64,000 nt of DNA. Origin: Planctomycetota bacterium (lineage in GTDB: Bacteria > Planctomycetota > PLA2). The notes under the pieces were generated by a model, which saw only the letters and a list, made by a program, of their open reading frames with translations, was not told the origin of the DNA and did not search any database. Where the stretch lies: the NCBI GenBank assembly GCA_021776735.1, contig JAJFFH010000070.1, positions 1 through 64,000 of the forward strand, read 5' to 3'. How positions within the stretch are numbered: the first letter of the stretch is position 1; the number at the start of each line of letters is the position of its first letter. Below are positions 16,870 through 26,505 of this stretch, in pieces. The position numbers and the translations under genes are program-made.

Positions 16870-17916
16870 CTAGACCGTGAACGCTTCGATCGACAAAACA
16901 CGCGGCAGGGTGCACGGCAGCGCCTGCCAGCTCTCCGCACCGTCCGCGCTGGCGTAGACCGCGCCCGCCGTGTCGCCGAAGTAGATGCCGCCCCCGCCAT
17001 CGTGCGCCATCGCGCCGCGCAGGACACCGGCCCAGCACGGATGCGTCGGCAGGCCCTCGGCGCGCCGCTGCCAGGAGTCGCCGCGATCGTCGCTGGTGTA
17101 CACGGCGAGGTCGCCCTTGACCGGCATGCGGTACTCGTCGCTTTCCATCGGGAAGCAGAACAGGCGCCCGCTGTCCGGATCGCGCACGACCGGGAACCCG
17201 AACCAGGACGGCAGCCCCTCCATGCACGCGGTCCAATGGTCACCGCCGTCGGTCGAGCGGTACATACCCGTGTGGTCTTGCCGCCACAAGACATCGCCGT
17301 CCGTTTGCTGCTGGGCGAGTGCATGCACGCAAAACCCGATGTCCTTGAATTCCTTGTCCTCGATGGCGACGCGGATGCCCTCGTTCTTGGCCAGCCAGGT
17401 CTCGCCACCATCGTCCGTGCGCCAGACGCCGACCGCGGAGATGCCGACCCAGACGCGTTTCTCGTCGTTGGGGTCGACAAGCACGACGTGGGCGCAGAGG
17501 CCGCCCGCCCCCGGGAACCAGTTCGGGCGCGAGGCGTGCTCGTTGAGCGCGGGCACGGGTTGCCACGACTCGCCATCGTCCTCGGAGAGAAACAGCCCGG
17601 CCTGATCGACGCCCGCGAAGTGCCGGTTCGCGCCGGCGCGCAGCGTCCAGATCTGGTTCATCTTGCGGTCGCTGTCGGCGGCCCACGCCGGCCCGTTTTC
17701 GATCTGGCGCCACTCCTTCAGGTCGTCGCTGACGTGCACGGCGGCGCCGTAGACGCGACTCGCGGTGGCCGCCAGCCAGCGCCCGCTGGGCGACCGAGTC
17801 GTCGCCGTGAGTTTCCAGCCCTTGAAGAGCGGCCCTTCAACGGTCCATTCGCGCTTGTTCTCGGAGCGGCAGATGAATCCGCCCTTTTCGGTGCCCACGA
17901 TGACGACGGTTCCCAT
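16870..17916 (-). CDS. BNR/Asp-box beta-propeller protein (sialidase-like fold)
   Basis: At least five Asp-boxes are visible: SEDDGESW, TDDGGETW, STDGGDHW, SDDRGDSW and SADGAESW, the spacing of a six-blade propeller. No signal peptide is present, and no sialidase catalytic Arg triad can be asserted, so it is called a propeller of unknown role rather than an enzyme. It is co-directional and nearly contiguous with a MoaD-like gene. A sense 17-mer at 17293-17309 encodes QTDGDV in the loop between blades. Confidence 0.8.
   Translation of the reverse strand: MGTVVIVGTEKGGFICRSENKREWTVEGPLFKGWKLTATTRSPSGRWLAATASRVYGAAVHVSDDLKEWRQIENGPAWAADSDRKMNQIWTLRAGANRHFAGVDQAGLFLSEDDGESWQPVPALNEHASRPNWFPGAGGLCAHVVLVDPNDEKRVWVGISAVGVWRTDDGGETWLAKNEGIRVAIEDKEFKDIGFCVHALAQQQTDGDVLWRQDHTGMYRSTDGGDHWTACMEGLPSWFGFPVVRDPDSGRLFCFPMESDEYRMPVKGDLAVYTSDDRGDSWQRRAEGLPTHPCWAGVLRGAMAHDGGGGIYFGDTAGAVYASADGAESWQALPCTLPRVLSIEAFTV
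17293..17309 (-). repeat. 17-mer motif copy inside the BNR gene
   Basis: This is an exact consensus copy, sense to the gene, encoding the QQTDGDVLW segment. Confidence 0.9.
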
Positions 17917-17957
17917 GATCTTTCCTCACGCTTGGATTGGTGCCTCGGACCGGTGCT

Positions 17958-18617
17958 TCAAGAGCCTGTTCGCGTCCGCGTCCCGGATGTCTCGGCTTTT
18001 CTATTTTCGCCGGGACGGAGGTACGGCGCAAGGGTCGCAAGTTCGTCTTCGACCTCGTCGGGCGAGCGGCAGGTCAGGGCGATTTCACGGCGCAGGGCAC
18101 GCATCAGGCGGCCGCGGGCGATCCAAAGCCGGTTGCGGCTGGGAACACCGTCCTCTGCGCCGTCCTCTGGGCCGTCCTCTGGGCCGTCCAGATGAGCGCG
18201 AATCACGTCGAAATGGCGCGGCTCCTCCGCCGCCAAACGGTCCAGCCCGCGGGTAACGAGCCACAGCGCCCATTCGCGTGAAAACGCCTCGGCCGCGTCG
18301 TCGCGCGCCGGCAACTCCGGCAACTCCACCGGTGCCTCGCGCCTACGCCGAAACCAGTCCCGCACCGCGTTGCGCGTGACCGTCCCCAGCAGCGCCCGAA
18401 ACCGCCCGCGCTGCGCGTCGGCCCGCTCGAGCACCCGCCCCCTGAGCAGGCGCACGAACACGTCGTGGCACAGGTCCTCGGCCTCCTGAGCCGGCACGCC
18501 GCATGCGCGCACCGTGGCCAGCACCGGCGCACGATAGCTCGCCGCAAAGCGCTCCAGGGCCTCGGAGTCGTCGAGCCCGGCGGCGTGGACCAGCGTCCAG
18601 ACGGTTGTCGGAAACAC
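17958..18617 (-). CDS. ECF-type RNA polymerase sigma factor
   Basis: The start MFPTTVWTLVHAAG and the region-2 stretch AEDLCHDVFVRLLRG are typical of ECF sigma factors common in planctomycetes and acidobacteria. RFRALLGTVTRNAVRDWFRRRR continues region 2; the C-terminal ARGRLMRALRREI fits region 4. Between them is a low-complexity EDGPEDGAEDG segment made by a 12-bp tandem repeat (about 18148-18190). The gene diverges from the Ser/Thr kinase with only 30 bases between starts, a common pairing in which kinase and sigma factor act together. Confidence 0.88.
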   Translation of the reverse strand: MFPTTVWTLVHAAGLDDSEALERFAASYRAPVLATVRACGVPAQEAEDLCHDVFVRLLRGRVLERADAQRGRFRALLGTVTRNAVRDWFRRRREAPVELPELPARDDAAEAFSREWALWLVTRGLDRLAAEEPRHFDVIRAHLDGPEDGPEDGAEDGVPSRNRLWIARGRLMRALRREIALTCRSPDEVEDELATLAPYLRPGENRKAETSGTRTRTGS

Positions 18618-18647
18618 GAATCGCCCAGCTTATTACAATGCGCGCGC

Positions 18648-20821
18648 ATGGAGAACCGGCGCGATTGGGCGCGTAAGCTCGTGGACCGCGATTTTTTCGC
18701 CGATGGCGTCGATCGGGAGCCCGACACGGGCGAAGCCGAGGCCGAGATCCCGGCGAGTACCGACAAGTACGAGATTCAGCGGAGGATCGGTCAGGGGGGG
18801 GCGGGGGCCGTGTATCTGGCCCGGGACAAGACCCTCAACCGTCCGGTGGCGCTGAAGTATCTGCGCCACGCCCGCCCCACCGACATCGAGCGCTTCTTGC
18901 GGGAAGCTCGCTTCGCCGCGCGCCTGAACAGCCCGGCCATCGTCCGCATCTACGAGTGCGGCGACGTCGACGGCGTCCCGTTCATCGCGATGCAGTACGT
19001 CGCTGGCCCCAACCTCTCCGACGCGACCCTGGAGGTTGCGGGCGTGGTGCGCGCCGTGCGGGAAGTCGCGGACGCCCTCGTGCACGCGCACGACGCCGGC
19101 ATCGTCCACCGCGACATCAAGCCCGAGAACATTCTCGTCGATGCCGCGGGCCGCGCGTATCTCACCGACTTCGGCATCGCCCGCGACCTGCAGCGTGAAC
19201 TCGGCGCAACGATCAGCGCGGAGGGCCAGATCATGGGCACGCCCGCGCTCATGCCGCCGGAGCAGGCGCGCGGCGACATCCACGCCGTCGATGCGCGTTC
19301 AGACGTGTATTCCCTGGGCGCGACGCTGTTCACGGTCCTGACCGGCCGCTGGCCGTTTTCCGGCGACCATGTCGTCGAGGTGCTGCACGCCGTCCTGAAC
19401 GAGGACGCGCCGCTCCTGCGCGCGTTCCGGCCCGATCTGGACCGCAACCTGGAAACGATCGTGCACCGCTGCATGCGCAAGCAGCGCGCGGACCGCTACG
19501 CGTCGATGCGCGAGGTCGTGGCTGCACTCGACGAACACCTCGAGGGCGCGGTCCGTCCGGTTGCCGGCGCGTGGTTCAGCGCGTTCGTCAAGAGCCGCGT
19601 GGACGACGGCCCGGAGAGACGGGAGCCAGAGAATCGGGAGGCAGCGGAATCGGAGGCGCAGGAACCCGGGCGGGACAAGACCGGGACAGCGAACGCCGAT
19701 ACGGACCACGACTGGCAGGCGGCGGTGCAGGCAGCGCAGGAGATCGCCGACTGGGATGTCTATCTCTACCGGGTCCGCACGGATCTGCCGCGCGCGTTCC
19801 CGCGGCTCGATCGCCTCATGGAGCGGCTGAGCAACATCCTGGCCGACCACCCGGCGTGCGCGTGGGCGCGGTTTTATCGCGGTGTCGCGCAAGTACGGCG
19901 GGGACGGCTGGCCGAAGGGCTCGACGACATGAACGCTCGATCGCCCGTGTGCGCGACCTCGGCGCCGCGTATTTTGAACTCGGCCGCGCCTATCTCGTGC
20001 AGCACTTTCAGGCCCACGCCCGGGCGCACGACCACTTCAGCGTTGCGGGAACAACCGCAAGCCTCGCTGCCACGCACACGCCGATCGAGCAGGCCGCGCT
20101 CGCTTTCGCCGAGGCCGGCCGCGTCAACCCCAATGCCCCGGCCTGGTACGAGCCGTACGCGCGCGCGGTGCTTTTGCTGGCCCACGACGACGCAGCCGGA
20201 TGCGCTGGCGCAACCGAAGCGATCCTGGATCACGAGCCCGACCTCGAGGAGGTGTGGAAGCTGCACGCCGAAGCGCGAGCCCGGCTCGACGACACCGCGG
20301 GCGCCCTCGCGGCCTACGAGCGCGCATTGGATATCCGCCGCAGCGACTTCGAGTGCCACCTGGCCCGCGCCGCCCTGCTGCCCCCGAAACAGGCGACCAC
20401 CGAGCTGCACGCCGCACTGAAGATTCACCCCGGACTCAAGCCCGCCCACGCCCGCCTCGCCCGCTTGGCCCTGGACGCCGCTCAACTCGACGAAGCCGAA
20501 GAACATGCGAACGCCGCGCAAGAAACCTACGAGGGCGAGGTGTGCCGCGCCGAGCTGTTCTTGCAACGCGACGATCCCGCGCGCGCCCTTAAGGCACTCG
20601 CCAAAGCCCGCGAGCTGCCGGGCTGCCAGAACCGCGTCAACTACCTGGAGGCGAACGCCTGGCTGGCCCGCGCCCGCCAAACGAGCGGCGAAGAGGCGCG
20701 GCAGGATCTCGACCGCATCCTCGCCCTCGAAGACATCGACGGCCGCTTCAAGGTCCCGGACAGCGAACCCTGGCGCAAGCTGCTTGCAAAAGCCAAAGAA
20801 GCACGGGCCAGGCTCACGTAG
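18648..20821 (+). pseudogene. Ser/Thr protein kinase with C-terminal TPR region, split by a frameshift
   Basis: From the ATG at 18648 the kinase domain is intact: IGQGGAGAVYLARD (Gly-rich loop), VALKYL (Lys), IVHRDIKPENILVD (catalytic loop), TDFGIARD and the MPPEQARGD activation segment. After about codon 430 the frame read by the ORF track becomes Arg/Pro-rich nonsense up to 20420. The original reading continues in another frame (RVRDLGAAYFELGRAYL to ARARLT, stop at 20821) as TPR repeats. One missing base between 19936 and 19937 restores a single protein of about 724 residues. It may be a real mutation or a sequence error; the kinase half would still be made. Confidence 0.82.
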
Positions 20822-20847
20822 GCACGCCGGAACGAAAGCGCGGCGAG

Positions 20848-21177
20848 AGCTGACGGACGGCGATGTTTTTTTTGGGGGGGCTAGTGCGCGGGTGGGCTCG
20901 CTTAGCGGGGGAACCGCTAAGCGATGAACTCGGGGGCGCACGCCGCACAGGGTCTTTTGGCTCAACGGCTGACGCCGTTGAGGCTCTTGCGGGCGGAGGG
21001 ATCTATCGCTTGGCGGATGAACCGCTAAGCGATGAACTCGGGGGTGGGCGCGCACAGGGTCTTCTGGCTCAACGACTGACGCCGTTGAGGCTCTTGCGGG
21101 CGGAGGGCTCTTTCGCTTGGCGGAGGAACCGCTAAGCGATGAACTCGAGGGCGGGTGCGCATCGCCGTCCGTACGCT
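20848..21177. repeat. 107-bp hairpin-bearing tandem repeats bounded by inverted 17-mers
   Basis: The segment lies between the kinase and the convergent vWA gene. A plus 17-mer (20848-20864, AGCTGACGG variant) and a minus 17-mer (21161-21177, AGCGTACGG variant) flank it. Inside are about 2.4 copies of a 107-108-bp unit starting at 20898, 21006 and 21113. Each full unit has two hairpins: TCGCTTAGCGG/CCGCTAAGCGA (perfect in unit 1) and CTCAACGGC-TGAC-GCCGTTGAG. No gene is supported here. Confidence 0.88.
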
Positions 21178-21188
21178 TTCGGCCCGTT

Positions 21189-22895
21189 TCAGCGCTTGAC
21201 GTAGCTTCCGCCGCTCAAGCGTGCTGCGGCAGCCAGCGCAGGAGAATCGACACCGATCGCCACGACGTGCAGCAGGACCATCCGTTCGCGGTTCAACTTC
21301 AGGAACTCGTCGCGGATCTTGGTTACGTCGCGAATGTCGCCGGCGGTCGGTGCGCCGTCGGTCAGCAGCACGATCGTATCGACCGTCTTGTCCTTGAGCG
21401 CGAACTCGAGGGCGTCCCAGATGTTGGTCGCGCCACCAGCCTTGACTTTGTTGATCTCGGCCAGCGCCTTCTTCCGGTTCTTCTCGTTGGCCTTCACCAT
21501 CTTGTTGAAGAGGTGGTCGATCTTGGCGTCAAAAAACACGAGGTTGAAGCGACCGTGCGGCGGGAAGCGGTTGATGACCGCCGTGAGTTCCAGCTTGAGC
21601 CGGTCGAGGCGTTTGCCTTGCATGCTGCCGGACTTGTCGCAGATGAACGCGGCGCGATCCGACACCAGATCGATGCCGTAAAAAACGTAGTCGTTGTTCG
21701 CGTCGGTGTCTTCCTCCCACAGTTCCTTGGGCACCTGCGGCGGCCTGAAGCCGATGGCGTGCGTGCCCCACCATCGCTCCCACACCTTGGCGCTGCGGCC
21801 GAACGGCTGGCCGGTCAGCGACGTGAGCGCGTTCGCGATTTCGAACTGGAACCGGCCGGTCGCGGTCTTGAGCGCCGCGATCAGGGGCGGGATCGCGGCG
21901 GCGGAGCGCGTGCCGGCAAGGCCGCGCGTCGCGCCCAGCGGCACCTGCCACGGCTTTTTGGCCCGCAGCAACGCCGCAAGTGCTGGGACGGCGTCCGCGC
22001 CGCCGGCGTGGCCGAGCGACTCGGCCGCCTTCGCGCGCAGCCGACTGCTCCCGCTCTTCGCGGCCTTGGCGAGTGCCTCGACCAGCGCCCGGTCACGGAG
22101 GCCGCCGCGCGCGATCAGGTCGTAGAGTTCCCATCGATCGCGAAACGACTTGGCCTTCTTCAACAGGTTTTGCACGGACCGTCCGCGTGCGCTCGCACCG
22201 GCGAGACGCGCGAGCCCGATGGTCGCCACTAGCCGCACGCGCGGATCCGCATCCTTGCGGCCCTCCGTGAACGCGTCGCGAAAGCGCTCGTCGGCACGCG
22301 CGGCTACCGCGAGCAGCGCGAGTACTCGCACGCCGGGCGGCTTCGCCCATGACAGCGATGACAACGCTGCCAGCTTGCCCGGCGCCAGGCCACGCAGGAC
22401 CGCCAGGATCGCGCCCTGCTCCTGGGATGACAGCCGCGCGCACCCAACGATAATCTCGCGGACTGCGCCGGACCGCGCCAGCACGTCGACGGCCGTGCGA
22501 CGCGCGCGGCGGTCGGCGTCTCCGAGCATGTTCGACGCCGCCTCGATGGCTTTTTTGGGATCGAGCTTGGCGAGTGCGCGCAGCGCCGTCGCCCGGTGGA
22601 ACGGATCGGTCCAATCGATCAGGCGATCCGCGATGAACTGGCGCTGGCCGGGCCAGCGGCGGTGCGCCAGGGCCTCGACGAACGCGCGCTTCACGACCGC
22701 TTCGCGCGCGTTGTCTGTTTCCCCGTACAGCCAACTGCTGACCCCGCTTCCCTTGATCTTGGCGATCGCGGCCACGGCCTTGCGCGCGTCCTTGTAGCGT
22801 TCGTTCTTCACAGCCGTCAAGAACGCGCCCTTGAGCGAGGCGAAGTCGGGCGCCAAACAAGCAAGCGCGAGCAGGGCCGGAATCATGCCCCGCAT
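21189..22895 (-). CDS. Secreted HEAT-repeat and von Willebrand A domain protein
   Basis: I take the ATG at 22895 (MRGMIPALLALACLAPDFA, a signal peptide); the ORF track extends far upstream without similarity. The N-terminal ~370 residues are HEAT repeats (RATALRALAKLDPKKAIEAA, LRAKAAESLGHAGGADAVPAL). The C-terminal vWA domain has a MIDAS of the form DKSGSMQGKR, then GGATNIW and VLLTDGAPTAG. The D-x-S-x-S metal site is complete. This architecture is common in planctomycetes and suggests an adhesion or complex-assembly role in the envelope. Confidence 0.85.
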   Translation of the reverse strand: MRGMIPALLALACLAPDFASLKGAFLTAVKNERYKDARKAVAAIAKIKGSGVSSWLYGETDNAREAVVKRAFVEALAHRRWPGQRQFIADRLIDWTDPFHRATALRALAKLDPKKAIEAASNMLGDADRRARRTAVDVLARSGAVREIIVGCARLSSQEQGAILAVLRGLAPGKLAALSSLSWAKPPGVRVLALLAVAARADERFRDAFTEGRKDADPRVRLVATIGLARLAGASARGRSVQNLLKKAKSFRDRWELYDLIARGGLRDRALVEALAKAAKSGSSRLRAKAAESLGHAGGADAVPALAALLRAKKPWQVPLGATRGLAGTRSAAAIPPLIAALKTATGRFQFEIANALTSLTGQPFGRSAKVWERWWGTHAIGFRPPQVPKELWEEDTDANNDYVFYGIDLVSDRAAFICDKSGSMQGKRLDRLKLELTAVINRFPPHGRFNLVFFDAKIDHLFNKMVKANEKNRKKALAEINKVKAGGATNIWDALEFALKDKTVDTIVLLTDGAPTAGDIRDVTKIRDEFLKLNRERMVLLHVVAIGVDSPALAAAARLSGGSYVKR

Positions 22896-22937
22896 CGTAA
22901 CGCTTTCACGGGGCGGGCCTCCGAGTACCCTGCGCCC

Positions 22938-24993
22938 GTGCGAACAGTCTCGATCCGGACGAGCCTCCTCTTGAGCCTCCTGCTGCTGATCGTCGCGCTG
23001 GCGGGGACGCTGCTGGCCGCCACATGGATCGGCCGCAAGCAGGGCGTCGAGACGGTGTCGCGGGAGCTCATCGAAAACCGGAGCATGCTCGTCTCCGCGA
23101 AGCTGGAACGGCTTCTCCACCCGGTTCACCAGACCCTGGCACTGCTGGGCCAATGGGGCCGCAGCGGCGAAGTCCTTGAGCCCACGGACACGGCGCGCCT
23201 GAACGCCCTGTTCATCTCGCTGTGCCGCGAAATTCCGCAGGTCTCCTCGGTCAACACCGGAGACGCCGACGGCAACGGCTATCTCCTGCTGCGCCGACCG
23301 GGCGGTCGGTGGCACAACCGCATCGTGCGGCGCCAGGCTTGGGGCGACCGGACGCGCTGGGAGGAATGGACGAGCAGTACGTTGTCGGGCACAACCCGCG
23401 TCCGAACGTGGGAAAAGAAACTCGACTACGACCCGCGCCAGCGGCCGTGGTACACACTCGCGGCCGAGCGCTCCGGCAAGGGCCCGGCGTGGTCCGAACC
23501 CTACACGTTCGCCACAACGGGACAGCGCGGGATCACGGCATCGATCCGGGTCATGCCCCAAGAGGGCCGACCCGTACGTGATCGCCTTCGATATCCTGCT
23601 CGCGGACCTCACGGACTTCACCCGAAGACTCCACGTCAGCCCGCGGGGGCTCGCCCTGATCCTCTCTCCGATGCTCCAATTCATCGCACTGCCGCGCGAC
23701 AAGTCCCTCGAAACACCGGAGGCCCGCGCCGCAGCTCTTGAAAGCGAAGACGAAACTCTCGGCATCCCGCTCCTCCGAGACGGCCGCACCGCCTGGGAAG
23801 CTCGCCTCAAACACGGTGAGGCCGAGCTCGGTTACTTCCAGTTCGAAAGCGGCGGCGAAACCTGGTGGGCCGGCGCGCTCGCCACACACCTGGGCGACGG
23901 GCAGGCCTTTCGCACGATCGTTCTCGTGCCCGAGGAGGATCTTGCCGCCGACATCCTCGCGCGGCGCTGGCAAATCGCCGTGGCTGCCGCCGTGGCGTTC
24001 GTGTTGGCGGTGCTGCTCGCGATCTGGCTGTCGCGGCGCTACGGCAAGCCGCTTCGTGAGATCGCGGAACAGAGTGCGCGCATCAGTTCGTTCGAGCTGG
24101 AGCAGCCCGTGTCCTGCACCGATTCCCGCCTCGAGGAAGTGCGCACACTCGCTCGCGCGCAAGAACGGATGCGCGGCGCGCTCCAGTCGTTTTCGAAGTA
24201 CGTACCCGTGGACATCGTGCGCGAATTGACCGAACGCGGCGAGGCCGCGCAGGTCGGCGGGCGCCACGAGACGCTCACGATCTTTTTCAGCGACATCCGC
24301 GGCTTCACCGGCATCATGGAACGCTGCGATCCGGACCAGCTCGCCGCCCAGCTCTCGGAGTACTTCGAAGCCATGGTCGGCATCCTCAAGGACGAGGGCG
24401 CGACCATCGACAAGTTCGTGGGCGACGCCATCGTCGCGTTCTGGAACGCCCCCCACCCACGGTCCAACCACGCAAAGTCCGGCGTCGCAGCCGCCCTGCG
24501 CTGTCGCGACGACCTGAGCGCGCGCAACCAGCGATGGAAGGCGGAAGGCAAGCCGGCGTTGCGAACATGCTTCGGCCTCGCCACCGGCGCCGTGATCGTG
24601 GGCAACTTCGGCGCGCCCCAGCGCCTGTCCTACACGGTCTTGGGCGACACCGTGAACGTGGCGGCACGCCTGGAGACCACCAACCGCGCGTACGGAACCG
24701 ACATTCTCGTCTCCGAAGCCGTGCGCCATGCCGCCGAAGACGCCTACCACTGGCGCGAGATCGGCATCGTCTCGGTCAAGGGCCGCACGCAGCCGATCGA
24801 CATGTACGAGCCCCTCGGCCGGCACGGCGAGGTCGATGCCGCGACCCTGGCCTGGGCCCGACAATACGAAGCCGCGTTGGCGGGACACCGCTCGGGCAAC
24901 AGCGGACGGACGGCGATGCTTTTGGACGAACTGGACGAGCAGCGCCCCGGCGATCTGTCGGTAAGAGCCCTGCGCGACGCCTGCGGCATGTGA
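22938..24993 (+). pseudogene. Class III adenylate/guanylate cyclase with sensor domain, split by a 1-base frameshift
   Basis: The first frame (GTG at 22938) gives a TM anchor (SLLLSLLLLIVALAGTLLA) and an extracytoplasmic Cache-like region (DPRQRPWYTLA, YTFATTGQRGITASI). The second frame, from 23578, continues with IAFDILLADLTDFT, a second TM (AVAAAVAFVLAVLLAIWL), a HAMP-like linker and the cyclase domain with FFSDIRGFTGIM, DKFVGDAIVAFWN and LGDTVNVAARLE. All metal and catalytic residues appear present. One extra C in GGGCCGACCC (about 23567) causes the break; removing it restores a typical sensor cyclase of about 685 residues. Confidence 0.85.
24901..24917 (+). repeat. 17-mer motif copy near the 3' end of the cyclase gene
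   Basis: The AGCGGACGG variant, sense, encodes SGRTAML in the C-terminal tail after the cyclase domain. Confidence 0.85.
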
Positions 24994-25238
24994 CGCGGAG
25001 GCGCCAGGAGCGCGCCCGCCTGGCGAGATCGAGCGCCCATGCTGGGCGCGTCGGTCGTGCCGCCGTCGCTTGAACCAGCAAACGCTACGTGAACGTCAGT
25101 CGTGAACGCGAACGGGGTCGGGGTCGGGGGCGGGTTCGGGTTCGGGATCGGGATCGGGTTCGGGGTCGGGGTCGGGTTCGGGGTCGGGGGCGGCGGCGGC
25201 GGCGGGGCGACGGCGACATACATCGCCGTCCGTACGCT
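24994..25238. repeat. GGGNTC hexanucleotide array with ACGTGAACGT and a 17-mer copy
   Basis: The gap has no gene. CTACGTGAACGT near 25085 is the reverse complement of ACGTTCACGTAG seen twice at 15.6-15.8 kb. It is followed by about 13 hexanucleotides of the form GGGGTC/GGGTTC/GGGATC (25115-25196) and then a GGC run. A minus 17-mer (AGCGTACGG variant) is at 25222-25238. The composite is the same type of element as at 15.6 kb in the opposite orientation. Confidence 0.85.
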
Positions 25239-25353
25239 GCCGTCAGACCTCATGCAGTCTGACAACCCGTGACAGCCGCGGTTTTGCGCGGCCCCTCGTT
25301 TGCGCATCGCGGCGCGGAGCCGGACTGCGTTGCGTTTATTGGACATTCCCCCC

Positions 25354-26466
25354 ATGCTCAGACCCGTCATGACGAACTCTGCCCCGTTGACGCGCGAGGT
25401 CATCAGCGACCCTGCCGCGTTCGCGGCGCTTCGCGATGAGTGGAACCGTCTGCTCGCGCGGGCGGACTGGCCCAACCCGTATGTCTTGCACGAGTGGCTA
25501 CAGGCGTGGTGGGAAGGGTTTCGCGGCGACCGCAAGCTGCATGTCGTCTTGGTGCGCGAAGGCGGCGAACTCGTGGCGGCGGCGCCGTGGATGATCGACA
25601 AGCGGACGCGCTCGGGTCTACCGGTGCGCGCGCTGTGTCCGCTAGGCCTCAACATCGGCTTTCCGGACGTGATCGTCGCCGGACCTCCGCGCGAGTGCCT
25701 GCAGCGGCTCGTCCTCGACACGCTGCGGGAAACGCGGTGCACGATCGCGCTGCTTCGCGGCGTGCGCGAGGATCAGCGCGCCGCACTCCGGTCGCTGCTC
25801 GACGACAGCGGCGGGCACTACCAGGACAACGACCTGCCGGAGATTTTTCTCGACGTCACCGGCGGCGCCGAGGGCTACAAGAGCGGGCGCAAGACCAAGT
25901 TCTGGGCAAACGTCCGCAACCGTACGAAGCGCATCGGCAAGGAGGGCGCGGTCACCTTCGAGCGCCACCGCGATGCGCGCGCCGCCGACGCGGTGATGGA
26001 AGCCATCTGCGCCATCAGCAACAAGAGCTGGAAAGGCGACGCGGGCACGGCAACCGGCCAGCAGGACACGTTCGAACGCGGATTCCGGCGCCTCCTCGAG
26101 CTCCAGGGCGAGCGCGGCGAAGCCGAGTTCTGCGTGCTCCGAGTCGATGGCCGCCCGATCGCGTACCGGATCGGCTACCTCTCGAACGGCTACTACTACG
26201 AGGCCGACATCGCGTTCGACCCCGAATGGAAACGCTTCTCGCCCGGCACGTTGCTCGGCCACTGGCACAACGAACAGCTCGTCGAGGAAGGCGTGAAAGA
26301 GATCGTGCTCGGCCAGGACTTTCCCTGGAAAAACGAGTGGAGCCCGAGCCGCCGCACCCTGCGCGACTTCATCGTCTACCGCAGCGCGAGTCCGTACGCG
26401 TGGCTCGTCGGCAAGGTCGATGCGTTTCGTGAGAAGCGCGCGAACAAACGCGACCAGCAAAAATAG
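25354..26466 (+). CDS. GNAT-type acetyltransferase of the CelD/BcsL family
   Basis: The ~370-residue protein has the two-lobe CelD/BcsL (Acetyltransf_6) pattern: DEWNRLLARADWPNPYVLHEW and AWWEGF at the start, ELVAAAPWMI in the first lobe, and the C-terminal AEFCVLRVDGRPIAYRIGY followed by YYYEADIAFDPEWKRFSPG-LL. Members are often linked to cellulose or exopolysaccharide synthesis, but no such cluster is here. Start choice among ATG 25300, 25354 and 25369 is not settled, since none has a strong ribosome site. Confidence 0.75.
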   Translation: MLRPVMTNSAPLTREVISDPAAFAALRDEWNRLLARADWPNPYVLHEWLQAWWEGFRGDRKLHVVLVREGGELVAAAPWMIDKRTRSGLPVRALCPLGLNIGFPDVIVAGPPRECLQRLVLDTLRETRCTIALLRGVREDQRAALRSLLDDSGGHYQDNDLPEIFLDVTGGAEGYKSGRKTKFWANVRNRTKRIGKEGAVTFERHRDARAADAVMEAICAISNKSWKGDAGTATGQQDTFERGFRRLLELQGERGEAEFCVLRVDGRPIAYRIGYLSNGYYYEADIAFDPEWKRFSPGTLLGHWHNEQLVEEGVKEIVLGQDFPWKNEWSPSRRTLRDFIVYRSASPYAWLVGKVDAFREKRANKRDQQK

Positions 26467-26505
26467 GGGGCACGGAGGCAGCGCCGCGCGGCCGTTCGCC
26501 TCGGT

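Noticed and set aside
24744-25742. Minus-strand ORF through the GGGNTC array with a PNPTPTP-rich segment
   Set aside because: It covers the ends of two well-supported plus-strand genes and its Pro-rich part is only the repeat.
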